A stretch of 64,000 nucleotides of DNA from Mermis nigrescens (lineage: Eukaryota > Nematoda > Enoplea > Mermithida > Mermithidae): positions 1,552,497 through 1,616,496 of the forward strand of contig JAVLUZ010000004.1 of the NCBI GenBank assembly GCA_036768485.1, in the 5' to 3' direction. The notes beneath the pieces are model-generated. The model was not told where the DNA came from, made no database searches, and saw nothing but the letters and a program-made list of their open reading frames with translations. Numbering within the stretch: position 1 is the stretch's first letter; every line of letters begins with the position of its first letter. Of the stretch, positions 45,653 to 56,590 are shown piece after piece. The translations under genes were made by a program, and so were the position numbers.

Positions 45653-45752
45653 NNNNNNNNNNNNNNNNNNNNNNNNNNNNNNNNNNNNNNNNNNNNNNNN
45701 NNNNNNNNNNNNNNNNNNNNNNNNNNNNNNNNNNNNNNNNNNNNNNNNNNNN
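45653..45752. other. Assembly gap of 100 N
   Basis: Exactly 100 N, a placeholder for unknown length. It separates MITE sequence from the interior of a Penelope unit, so the true number of units in the array is unknown. Confidence 0.98.
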
Positions 45753-47711
45753 TCTGATCTTTATATTGCAGTCTCTGAGCCACATTGTTTCATGATAGCT
45801 CAAGAAAATGTTGGCAAGAACTGGGCCAAGCGGATTACCCATAGCAACACCATCTATTTGTTGATAGATTTTACCATTACACGTAAAGTAACATTCTTTA
45901 ACTGCAAGTTCTAGAAGCAGTTTGAATTGATGACAATTCATGTTATTTACTAACATGACATTTTGATCATCAAATAGTTTCCTAATACATATATCAATAG
46001 TCTCATTGAGTGGAATATTAGTGAACAAGCTTTGAACATCAAGACTAGCCATAAAATGATGGCTTTTGAATGTAAAAGCCTTAAGTCTTGTCAGGAAACT
46101 ACCAGTGTCACATAAAGTGTATTCATTTGTACTTATGTCTTGCAGGATCGGCACAAAATACTTAGCCAACTTATAAGTTGGAGTGTTGATGGCTGACAAG
46201 ATCGGTCTTAGAGGTACATCTCTCTTATGGGTCTTAGGTAAGCCATATAGTCTGCCATAACTGCATCCTACAGGATTTATACTTTTATACACATCAGCAG
46301 ATAGTCCATTTTGCTTATGAACCTTCAGTATACGGGCTGATATGCGTTTCTGAACTGAGCGTATAAACTGACAAGGATTACAGTTAATGACTTTGAACTT
46401 TGAGATATCATTCAAGATATCATTCAACTTCCTGATGTAGTCATCTTTGTTCAAAATTACAACTTGGTTACCCTTATCTGCCTTTAGGACAATGATATTC
46501 TTGTCTTTTGACAGATTACTGAGGATTTCATAGTCACGCTTTGATAGATTATCACAATGCTTCTTATCATAATTAAAGTATGAGCTAAGAGCAATGTCAC
46601 GCAATTGATTCTTGATCATTTGCATTTTTACATTATCACACTTAAAGGCAGTTTGTTTATTGAGGAAACCCATTAGTTTCTCAAAAGGCAGCAAATAATC
46701 ACCATATTCGATCTTCCTAGGTGTAATAGAGTACTTCATACCATAAGACAAGACAAGCTTCTCATGAGCTGTCAAAACTCGGTTACTAAAATTAACCACA
46801 ACCTTGTCAGGATCAATACTATTAACACTTTTATGCATAAGCAAGTTTTTTACCTTCTTGCTATGCAACTGTCTAACATGGTTGAGAGATTTAGACACAT
46901 TGCGTCTAATGTATGTTAATGATACCTGAGAATCCAGCCAGGATAATCTTGAATCAAACAAGGTTATCTGTGCCTTCAAATCTCTTAGGACTCTTTCTAC
47001 CTCTTTGATTTTACCTTTCAATTCCTCATTTAGCAAAAGCCTCTGGCATGTTATGTAACACTTAGAACGCTTAAGCATTCTATTAGAAACCTTGAAAGCC
47101 AGAAATTTAGGAAGTAAATCATTATCAATGCATTCCTTAAGAAATGCAACATCCAACTGAAGCTTATCATAGCGAAGTTGAAGCTTCTCAACTTTTCTCA
47201 ATAGCAACACAACTCCATGATCATACTTATTCTTCAAATATGTGAATATATTTAGCTTTAAACGAATCTTGAAAAGAAAAGCAAGAATAAAGAAAAACTT
47301 TTTAAGTCTAAAACTCACCAGGCCCTCCAACCCGCCCTTACCTCCTCCCATCCTAGATGTTGTAGCAGTAATAGAAGTTATCTGACTAGCTGAAGTTGTT
47401 TGATTGACAGGCGATTTTCTCCCATTATGCCTCACTTGACCAAAAATATTCGGAAAATTGACTTCAGTAGCAGAGGGGGAAGCAATCTGACCAACCAAGG
47501 CTACTGGAGTAGGGTGTGATTCGCTCCCATTGTTCCTCCATTGTTTATCGACTCTACCACATTTAGCTGACGTTTCGACCAAAGCTTTGGCCATCTTCAG
47601 AGCATAACTGTTGAAGCGACTGTGCACTAGGTGATAGTTTTGAAAAATGAGCTTGTTAAGCGAGAGTTGTAAACCAAGAGAAAAAAACTTAAAGTTTAAA
47701 CATTCCATTAA
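45753..47711 (-). CDS. Penelope-like element unit 1 ORF, 3' part lost in the gap
   Basis: This is near-identical to unit 2 from its 5' end to just before the YVDD box, where the N run begins. An A7 tract near the 5' end (A8 in unit 2) leaves the frame open from an upstream ATG at 47708, so the N-terminus reads MECLNFKFFSLG before the shared part. Any reading beyond the N run is not Penelope. Confidence 0.85.
47566..47600 (-). ncRNA. Candidate hammerhead ribozyme core, unit 1
   Basis: Identical to the candidate in unit 2, offset by one array period (2978 bp). Confidence 0.5.
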
Positions 47712-47776
47712 ATTATGAAGAGTATTATAAAAGATTTTAAACTAGAAGAAAATGAAAAAGGTGGGATTTCAGTAAA

Positions 47777-50605
47777 TTAAAACAAATTTAGAGGATATGA
47801 TGAAACATTATTGTTGAGAATAGGACGATCACGTGCTATGTATAACGACTCCTTGATTAAAAGATCAAAAGAGTTGGATGCTCGACTAATAACCTTGAAG
47901 CAATCTGATGTAATTGAATGATTGCTATTTGAGACATGTTTGTGAATAGCAGATAAGCTATCACCCTGAATTGGCTTTCCTGTAGCAAATGAGATGCCAG
48001 TATGCTCTGCAATTCTACTCCCAAAATGTCGGCGAGTTTCGCCAATGTAACTAGCCATACAGCTAGAACACGTATACTTATATACTAAATTTGAGAGTAG
48101 CTTAGCAGGTACAGCATCCTTGTTCTTGAAAAACCGGCTTATACACATGACAGGTTTGTAAACAAACCTTACTCTAATCTGAGGGTAAAATGCAGATATA
48201 AGCTTTAGAATTCTGCTGCGTACATTGTAGCCATGCACACCAGTGTAAGGCAAAACAAGAGAATAGCATAATTTATCACAACCGACTTTTATTTCATCAC
48301 TCTTATTATACACCTTTGTCATAAAGTCTGATATGACCTTATCAATCAAGCCAAGGGGATACTCATTTTGCAGTAGAGTCTGCTTCAGCTTGTCAATATC
48401 AGAGACAAAAGTCTGATATGAGTTACAAATCATGTAAATGCGACTCACAAGTGTCCTTATTAAACCAACTTTATAGGCAAAAGGAATGAAGCTAGACAAT
48501 TTGGCATAAAGGCCAGAAAATGTAGGTTTCTGATATGATGATGTCACAATATCATCGGACTTCCTTTCAACAAGAACATCAAGGAAATTTAATTTCTTGT
48601 CACATTCAGTTTCAAATGTGAACTTCATATTAGGATGTTGCTGATTCATGTAATCACAGAACTTAGTAGGCTGATTTCTGTCAGAAAACACTACAAATGT
48701 GTCATCAACATAACGTACATAAAACTTGGGTCTGATCTTTATATTGCAGTCTCTGAGCCACATTGTTTCATGATAGCTCAAGAAAATGTTGGCAAGAACT
48801 GGGCCAAGCGGATTACCCATAGCAACACCATCTATTTGTTGATAGATTTTACCATTACACGTAAAGTAACACTCTTTAACTGCAAGTTCTAGAAGCAGTT
48901 TGAATTGATGACAATTCATGTTATTTACTAACATGACATTTTGATCATCAAATAGTTTCCTAATACATATATCAATAGTCTCATTGAGTGGAATATTAGT
49001 GAACAAGCTTTGAACATCAAGACTAGCCATAAAATGATGGCTTTTGAATGTAAAAGCCTTAAGTCTTGTCAGGAAACTACCAGTGTCACATAAAGTGTAT
49101 TCATTTGTACTTATGTCTTGCAGGATCGGCACAAAATACTTAGCCAACTTATAAGTTGGAGTGTTGATGGCTGACAAGATCGGTCTTAGAGGTACATCTC
49201 TCTTATGGGTCTTAGGTAAGCCATATAGTCTGCCATAACTGCATCCTACAGGATTTATACTTTTATACACATCAGCAGATAGTCCATTTTGCTTATGAAC
49301 CTTCAGTATACGGGCTGATATGCGTTTCTGAACTGAGCGTATAAACTGACAAGGATTACAGTTAATGACTTTGAACTTTGAGATATCATTCAAGATATCA
49401 TTCAACTTCCTGATGTAGTCATCTTTGTTCAAAATTACAACTTGGTTACCCTTATCTGCCTTTAGGACAATGATATTCTTGTCTTTTGACAGATTACTGA
49501 GGATTTCATAGTCACGCTTTGATAGATTATCACAATGCTTCTTATCATAATTAAAGTATGAGCTAAGAGCAATGTCACGCAATTGATTCTTGATCATTTG
49601 CATTTTTACATTATCACACTTAAAGGCAGTTTGTTTATTGAGGAAACCCATTAGTTTCTCAAAAGGCAGCAAATAATCACCATATTCGATCTTCCTAGGT
49701 GTAATAGAGTACTTCATACCATAAGACAAGACAAGCTTCTCATGAGCTGTCAAAACTCGGTTACTAAAATTAACCACAACCTTGTCAGGATCGATACTAT
49801 TAACACTTTTATGCATAAGCAAGTTTTTTACCTTCTTGCTATGCAACTGTCTAACATGGTTGAGAGATTTAGACACATTGCGTCTAATGTATGTTAATGA
49901 TACCTGAGAATCCAGCCAGGATAATCTTGAATCAAACAAGGTTATCTGTGCCTTCAAATCTCTTAGGACTCTTTCTACCTCTTTGATTTTACCTTTCAAT
50001 TCCTCATTTAGCAAAAGCCTCTGGCATGTTATGTAACACTTAGAACGCTTAAGCATTCTATTAGAAACCTTGAAAGCCAGAAATTTAGGAAGTAAATCAT
50101 TATCAATGCATTCCTTAAGAAATGCAACATCCAACTGAAGCTTATCATAGCGAAGTTGAAGCTTCTCAACTTTTCTCAATAGCAACACAACTCCATGATC
50201 ATACTTATTCTTCAAATATGTGAATATATTTAGCTTTAAACGAATCTTGAAAAGAAAAGCAAGAATAAAGAAAAACTTTTTAAGTCTAAAACTCACCAGG
50301 CCCTCCAACCCGCCCTTACCTCCTCCCATCCTAGATGTTGTAGCAGTAATAGAAGTTATCTGACTAGCTGAAGTTGTTTGATTGACAGGCGATTTTCTCC
50401 CATTATGCCTCACTTGACCAAAAATATTCGGAAAATTGACTTCAGTAGCAGAGGGGGAAGCAATCTGACCAACCAAGGCTACTGGAGTAGGGTGTGATTC
50501 GCTCCCATTGTTCCTCCATTGTTTATCGACTCTACCACATTTAGCTGACGTTTCGACCAAAGCTTTGGCCATCTTCAGAGCATAACTGTTGAAGCGACTG
50601 TGCAC
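47777..50605 (-). CDS. Penelope-like element unit 2: RT + GIY-YIG endonuclease, 942 residues
   Basis: Intact ORF of a Penelope-like retroelement, which copies its RNA by target-primed reverse transcription. RT landmarks: VLKADKGNQVVIL (~380), GRLYGLPKTHKRDVPLRPI (~458), first catalytic Asp in MASLDVQSLFTNIP (~530), GVAMGNPLGPVLANIF (~593), YVDD (~632) and LNFLDVLVE (~672). The C-terminal endonuclease has the CSSC zinc pair embedded in VYKYTCSSCMASYIGETRRHF (~841) with R and H/E further on, as in EN(+) Penelope clades. Upstream are basic and coiled-coil-like segments. Positions are for the unspliced reading; a 51-bp in-frame intron may be removed (50246-50296). The start is chosen at the first ATG of the open frame and could differ. 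Same strand as the RLR gene. Confidence 0.93.
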   Translation of the reverse strand: MHSRFNSYALKMAKALVETSAKCGRVDKQWRNNGSESHPTPVALVGQIASPSATEVNFPNIFGQVRHNGRKSPVNQTTSASQITSITATTSRMGGGKGGLEGLVSFRLKKFFFILAFLFKIRLKLNIFTYLKNKYDHGVVLLLRKVEKLQLRYDKLQLDVAFLKECIDNDLLPKFLAFKVSNRMLKRSKCYITCQRLLLNEELKGKIKEVERVLRDLKAQITLFDSRLSWLDSQVSLTYIRRNVSKSLNHVRQLHSKKVKNLLMHKSVNSIDPDKVVVNFSNRVLTAHEKLVLSYGMKYSITPRKIEYGDYLLPFEKLMGFLNKQTAFKCDNVKMQMIKNQLRDIALSSYFNYDKKHCDNLSKRDYEILSNLSKDKNIIVLKADKGNQVVILNKDDYIRKLNDILNDISKFKVINCNPCQFIRSVQKRISARILKVHKQNGLSADVYKSINPVGCSYGRLYGLPKTHKRDVPLRPILSAINTPTYKLAKYFVPILQDISTNEYTLCDTGSFLTRLKAFTFKSHHFMASLDVQSLFTNIPLNETIDICIRKLFDDQNVMLVNNMNCHQFKLLLELAVKECYFTCNGKIYQQIDGVAMGNPLGPVLANIFLSYHETMWLRDCNIKIRPKFYVRYVDDTFVVFSDRNQPTKFCDYMNQQHPNMKFTFETECDKKLNFLDVLVERKSDDIVTSSYQKPTFSGLYAKLSSFIPFAYKVGLIRTLVSRIYMICNSYQTFVSDIDKLKQTLLQNEYPLGLIDKVISDFMTKVYNKSDEIKVGCDKLCYSLVLPYTGVHGYNVRSRILKLISAFYPQIRVRFVYKPVMCISRFFKNKDAVPAKLLSNLVYKYTCSSCMASYIGETRRHFGSRIAEHTGISFATGKPIQGDSLSAIHKHVSNSNHSITSDCFKVISRASNSFDLLIKESLYIARDRPILNNNVSSYPLNLF
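50246..50296 (-). other. Candidate 51-bp in-frame intron of the Penelope ORF
   Basis: The donor is CTG|GTGAGT and the acceptor tract is TTGCTTTTCTTTTCAAG. Length 51 is a multiple of three and has no stop, so both spliced and unspliced mRNAs keep the frame. Unspliced, it would encode an odd hydrophobic/basic segment (VSFRLKKFFFILAFLFK). Unit 1 has the same sequence. Confidence 0.55.
50544..50578 (-). ncRNA. Candidate hammerhead ribozyme core, unit 2
   Basis: On the minus strand it reads CTGAAGA, then a stem (GGCCA, loop AAGCTT, TGGTC), then GAAACGTCAGC. This is the CUGANGA-stem II-GAAA arrangement of a hammerhead. Penelope-like elements are known to carry type I hammerheads in their pseudo-LTR. 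The cleavage-site strand and stem III were not fully worked out. It overlaps the predicted N-terminus of the ORF. Confidence 0.5.
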
Positions 50606-50755
50606 TAGGTGATAGTTTTGAAAAATGAGCTTGTTAAGCGAGAGTTGTAAACCAAGAGAAAAAAAACTTAAAGTTTAAACATTCCATTAAATTATGAAGA
50701 GTATTATAAAAGATTTTAAACTAGAAGAAAATGAAAAAGGTGGGATTTCAGTAAA

Positions 50756-52954
50756 TTAAAACAAATTTAGAGGATATGATGAAACATTATTGTTGAGAAT
50801 AGGACGATCACGTGCTATGTATAACGACTCCTTGATTAAAAGATCAAAAGAGTTGGATGCTCGACTAATAACCTTGAAGCAATCTGATGTAATTGAATGA
50901 TTGCTATTTGAGACATGTTTGTGAATAGCAGATAAGCTATCACCCTGAATTGGCTTTCCTGTAGCAAATGAGATGCCAGTATGCTCTGCAATTCTACTCC
51001 CAAAATGTCGGCGAGTTTCGCCAATGTAACTAGCCATACAGCTAGAACACGTATACTTATATACTAAATTTGAGAGTAGCTTAGCAGGTACAGCATCCTT
51101 GTTCTTGAAAAACCGGCTTATACACATGACAGGTTTGTAAACAAACCTTACTCTAATCTGAGGGTAAAATGCAGATATAAGCTTTAGAATTCTGCTGCGT
51201 ACATTGTAGCCATGCACACCAGTGTAAGGCAAAACAAGAGAATAGCATAATTTATCACAACCGACTTTTATTTCATCACTCTTATTATACACCTTTGTCA
51301 TAAAGTCTGATATGACCTTATCAATCAAGCCAAGGGGATACTCATTTTGCAGTAGAGTCTGCTTCAGCTTGTCAATATCAGAGACAAAAGTCTGATATGA
51401 GTTACAAATCATGTAAATGCGACTCACAAGTGTCCTTATTAAACCAACTTTATAGGCAAAAGGAATGAAGCTAGACAATTTGGCATAAAGGCCAGAAAAT
51501 GTAGGTTTCTGATATGATGATGTCACAATATCATCGGACTTGCTCTCAACAAGTACATCAAGGAAATTTAATTTCTTGTCACATTCAGTTTCAAATGTGA
51601 ACTTCATATTAGGATGTTGCTGATTCATGTAATCACAGAACTTAGTAGGCTGATTTCTGTCAGAAAACACTACAAATGTGTCATCAACATAACGTACATA
51701 AAACTTGGGTCTGATCTTTATATTGCAGTCTCTGAGCCACATTGTTTCATGATAGCTCAAGAAAATGTTGGCAAGAACTGGGCCAAGCGGATTACCCATA
51801 GCAACACCATCTATTTGTTGATAGATTTTACCATTACACGTAAAGTAACATTCTTTAACTGCAAGTTCTAGAAGCAGTTTGAATTGATGACAATTCATGT
51901 TATTTACTAACATGACATTTTGATCATCAAATAGTTTCCTAATACATATATCAATAGTCTCATTGAGTGGAATATTAGTGAACAAGCTTTGAACATCAAG
52001 ACTAGCCATAAAATGATGGCTTTTGAATGTAAAAGCCTTAAGTCTTGTCAGGAAACTACCAGTGTCACATAAAGTGTATTCATTTGTACTTATGTCTTGC
52101 AGGATCGGCACAAAATACTTAGCCAACTTATAAGTTGGAGTGTTGATGGCTGACAAGATCGGTCTTAGAGGTACATCTCTCTTATGGGTCTTAGGTAAGC
52201 CATATAGTCTGCCATAACTGCATCCTACAGGATTTATACTTTTATACACATCAGCAGATAGTCCATTTTGCTTATGAACCTTCAGTATACGGGCTGATAT
52301 GCGTTTCTGAACTGAGCGTATAAACTGACAAGGATTACAGTTAATGACTTTGAACTTTGAGATATCATTCAAGATATCATTCAACTTCCTGATGTAGTCA
52401 TCTTTGTTCAAAATTACAACTTGGTTACCCTTATCTGCCTTTAGGACAATGATATTCTTGTCTTTTGACAGATTACTGAGGATTTCATAGTCACGCTTTG
52501 ATAGATTATCACAATGCTTCTTATCATAATTAAAGTATGAGCTAAGAGCAATGTCACGCAATTGATTCTTGATCATTTGCATTTTTACATTATCACACTC
52601 AAAGGCAGTTTGTTTATTGAGGAAACCCATTAGTTTCTCAAAAGGCAGCAAATAATCACCATATTCGATCTTCCTAGGTGTAATAGATTACTTCATACCA
52701 TAAGACAAGACAAGCTTCTCATGAGCTGTCAAAACTCGGTTACTAAAATTAACCACAACCTTGTCAGGATCAATACTATTAACACTTTTATGCATAAGCA
52801 AGTTTTTTACCTTCTTGCTATGCAACTGTCTAACATGGTTGAGAGATTTAGACACATTGCGTCTAATGTATGTTAATGATACCTGAGAATCCAGCCACGA
52901 TAATCTTGAATCAAACAAGGTTATCTGTGCCTTCAAATCTCTTAGGACTCTTTC
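50756..52954 (-). pseudogene. Penelope-like element unit 3, 5'-truncated with a nonsense codon
   Basis: Retains RT and GIY-YIG domains from the LPFEKLM region to the C-terminus. Compared with unit 2, a Tyr codon became TAA at 52688-52690 and the 5' ~200 codons are missing, ending abruptly at 52954. Other differences include Arg to Ser before KSDD. Confidence 0.9.
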
Positions 52955-53307
52955 ATGAAACATTATTGTTGAGAATAGGACGATCACGTGCTATGTATAA
53001 CGACTCCTTGATTAAAAGATCAAAAGAGTTGGATACTCAGACTAATAACCTTGAAGCAATCTGATGTAATTGAATGATTGCTATTTGAGACATGTTTGTG
53101 AATAGCAGATAAGCTATCACCCTGAATTGGCTTTCCTGTAGCAAATGAGATGCCAGTATGCTCTGCAATTCTACTCCCAAAATGTCGGCGAGTTTCGCCA
53201 ATGTAACTAGCCATACAGCTAGAACACGTATACTTATATACTAAATTTGAGAGTAGCTTAGCAGGTACAGCATCCTTGTTCTTGAAAAACCGGCTTATAC
53301 ACATGAC
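52955..53307 (-). pseudogene. Penelope-like element fragment (unit 4, endonuclease end only)
   Basis: Covers the GIY-YIG region and ends at the MCISRFFKNK segment, where it meets flanking DNA. An extra A near 53039 shifts the frame after FKVIS, and the last residues are missing at the junction with unit 3. Confidence 0.88.
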
Positions 53308-54960
53308 GTTTTTAAATTTTTTCTCTCTTTACAACGCATTACCTTTTTATTAGTTTTAAGTCTATTTTCTATTTGTTATAAATAGATGGATTTTATTAAA
53401 AACGGCAGTATTTCCATTTACTTTCTGAAGTGAATTTTTCATGTTTTGAATTACGCTAGGTCGTGACGTTAGTAGGCACTGAATTTTATATTTTTAAATT
53501 TATTTATTTTTATTTGGTTTTTCTTAATTTCGTTTTTTATTTATTTCTGTACATTAAGGCATGTTTTTTCTGCCAAAATTAGGCACGTTTGTTCTACCAA
53601 AATTTACCGAACAACGTTTATGATTGAATGATTCAATGCTTTTTTTCTTTTATTCTTACCTCCAAGCTTGCACCTTAGAATTATTTTATTTTTTCCAATA
53701 ATTTTTATTATTTTTCTTTTTGAGCTTTTTAAAATAGATATTGTCAAATTTTCGATATATAATTATATTTTATAATTCGCACCTATTAGATCGAATTAAT
53801 TTCATTTATCTTAACATTTCGTTTTTTTGTTTTTTGAATTTAATCTCAATTTCATTTCTATAAAAATTAAGTAAATAAAATAAAACAAATAAATCAAATG
53901 ATGGCTTTATCCTGAGAATCGCAAATTTTGTCAAAGAAAAAGAGTTTTCCGTTGTCAAATCGCAAAAATGTTAAATGATTGCTTTCAATGATGCTAAACC
54001 CTTAAAAGTATGTTGTAAAGATTGTATATATCTAATGAAAGAACGAAACTTCCTACTTGGGCCTTGCATTTTCAGAAAAAATAGTAAATGTTTCCAACAA
54101 TGATACTGATATTAATCATATAAATAGATGACTTAGTAAATTAATAAAAAGTTATAAATTCATTAAAACCAAATAACGAAAGAAATTCAGTTAAAATTGA
54201 AAATTAATTTAAAAAACTCAATAAATAGAATAAAAATGAAAAATTTCTCATTTGACTTACTGACTTATTCTCTTGCCTACATTTTAATTCATCTTTGCTG
54301 TACAAGATGATTACACAAAATTTTGTTTAAATAGAAATTTTAATAGGGAAATAAAAGAAATAAAAGCTTCAAGATATTTAAAAATTTTCCAAACATTTTG
54401 GGGATAAAAAATAAATTTAGGTTTCGGAATTTGTTCAGATTCCCAAGGTCTGAAGTTCAGAATGTGAAATGCCAAAATTTGGGATAAATAAATTTAGTTC
54501 TTTAGCCTTCTTTGCTGGCCAAATATGAAAAGTGCTTTAAACATTCTATATAAATTGTTTTAATGCGGAACACTAAGTTTTTTCACTAATTTTTCTCCAA
54601 TTCTGACTCGTTTCGTCTTTTTTGTAACTAAAAAATGTAAGAATTGATCGAAAATTTTGACTTCTCTATTTTAATTACATTCTAGGCATTTTAGGGGTAA
54701 ACAAAACATCTTTGCTACTTTCTTTCCAAAAATCGTGCAGAAAACGCTTGATAGTTCAAAATCGTCTGACAGTGACTCAAAATTCGGGAGGAAGTTCCCG
54801 ACTGCAGATGACCTCAAAGTTTTGGCCAAAAAACACCTAAAAACGGCCAAAAATCGCAAGTTTTTCCAAAAATCGGTAGGTCAAAAATTTTCTGACTCCG
54901 GAGAGGGGGCATACATGATCTTAGGGGTTTTCAGCCCCCCCCCCTAAATTTCAGCCCTCC
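53306..54960. repeat. Segment duplicated at 62344-64000, copy 1
   Basis: From ACGTTTTTAAATTTTT through GGGGTTTTCAGCCCC the sequence closely tracks 62344 to the window end, with small indels. AT-rich and non-coding except family F and B-like pieces at about 54430-54920. It forms the immediate flank of the Penelope array. Confidence 0.88.
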
Positions 54961-56590
54961 GAGAATTTTTGCACCCCTCTCCCACCTTGATTGACGATTT
55001 TTGAAAGTTCCCGAAAATTTTCTAAAAATTCGTAGAAAATGCTTTGTAAGCGTTTTTAGCTATCCATTTGCTCAAAAGGGCCCGAGAATTTCGGCGCTTC
55101 GCGCCAGTGTTTGTTTCGTATTCGGCGAAGATTTTTCCCGATGTAGAGAGCACGGTTTATTTTTTTTGTATTTGGCAGAGATTTTTCTGGATGTACGAAG
55201 ACTTTTTGGGACAGTCTTTATATATATTACATGTACAAAAAGTTTTTTTGGAAATAAAACCAGTGAAAATATAAGAAATTTACTGGAATTTCTTGTGCTT
55301 TGCATCGGATTAAGTTATAAATATAGGATCCACATGATGATTTGTTCTGCATGTTAAATAAGAGCAAAAATTGACTGTTCGAAAGGCTGGAATATCGTGA
55401 TTTTTCACGTGCTCTAGCATTGATTCTAAATATTCAAATCAGGTAAAATATTTCAGTGCCTCTCAAGTTTACACTGATTCAGCGATTTAAGGCTCTATTG
55501 TCTCGTGTGTTAAGTCTAAACTTTATTTGAATGTCGAAGAAAGGATGAGAAAACAATTTCAAACCACTTTGACAATTTTCTGTTTCGTCATTCGAAAGCT
55601 TAAAAAATTGTGTCTTAGGGAGTGTTAACAAAATTTCTGGCGCTCCGCGCAAATTCAGCGATCTGAACAATGTATCTGCTGTAAGAAAAGAGAAAATCTA
55701 TATAAAAACGGCAAAAATTGTCAGAATTTAACGACGCTTTGCTCTTTGTTGATAAATTTTTGTAATGTTAATTGTCAGAAACCGATAAATTGCCGCGGCG
55801 CACCAGTACAGGTAAAAACATGTGTATTTAGATAGTACATAGAACGCATAGGTACTGTTGCATTAGCATTTTCTATTGTACAAAATGTACAAAGACTTTT
55901 TGGTAACGTCTTTGTACACGTACATATGGACCTTGTACAAAACGAAAAAAACAGTGGTAGAAAGACTTTCCGGGACCGGCTTTGTACTTGTACAAAGATT
56001 ATTGGGAAGACAAAAATTGCACAAAACGTCTAAAATTCGCAAAAACTTTCGGCGTTTCGCGCCGAATGAGTATTATTATTGTTCTATGTATCTTTATCAT
56101 GGTAGAAATTGCATTTCAAAAGGAAAAATGTCAAATTTTCCGGCGCTTGGCGCCGTTTAAAGGCGGTTCTAGTGATTTTTGCTCTGAAGACCATAAATTA
56201 GCTAAAATACACTACCAAAAGTCGAACAACTCTGTGTTTACCACGCTAAAATCGCTACTGTACCAAATTTTAGTACCCGAAAATTCTTGTGTACAAAATG
56301 TACAAAAGATTTTTGGGGCCATTTTTGTACTTTTACAAACGGACCTTGCACAAAAAACACTGCTTCGCGCCATTATACTAATGTTTTGACTATATTTTGT
56401 TCAATTTGTTCCGACTTTTTTAAATCTTTTTCGAAATTTTTTATGTTTTTATGCTAGAGAAAGATAGAGCATCGTCAGAAACGCTGGAAAACGGTGTTTT
56501 TGACGCATACCTACCATTTTTAGACCCAGATTGGCACTTTATAATTACACCCCTAAAAATTATATGCTGTGCATGTATTGATGGGGACGA
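54920..56590. repeat. Nested family A and D copies
   Basis: Family A start at about 54950 with the hairpin at 55093-55105, then family D pieces (about 55120-55250, 55875-56360) and a second family A tail (about 56370-56580, ending TGCTGTGCATG). Boundaries are blurred by nesting. No exon was seen. Confidence 0.55.

Larger units (their letters stand above)
45753..53307 (-). repeat. Head-to-tail Penelope array, period 2978-2979 bp
   Basis: Matching landmarks recur at 45753, 48731 and 51710 (TCTGATCTTTATATTGCAG), giving spacings of 2978 and 2979. Units 1, 2 and 3 differ by only scattered substitutions and an A-tract length change. Tandem units with shared ends (pLTR arrangement) are typical of Penelope-like elements. 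Confidence 0.92.

Noticed and set aside
45603..45800. Open frames running through the 100 N
   Set aside because: They depend on unknown bases. The sequence left of the gap is MITE and the sequence right of it is Penelope.
48635..51871. Plus-strand open frames inside the Penelope units
   Set aside because: Antisense shadows of the RT gene, repeated identically in each unit.
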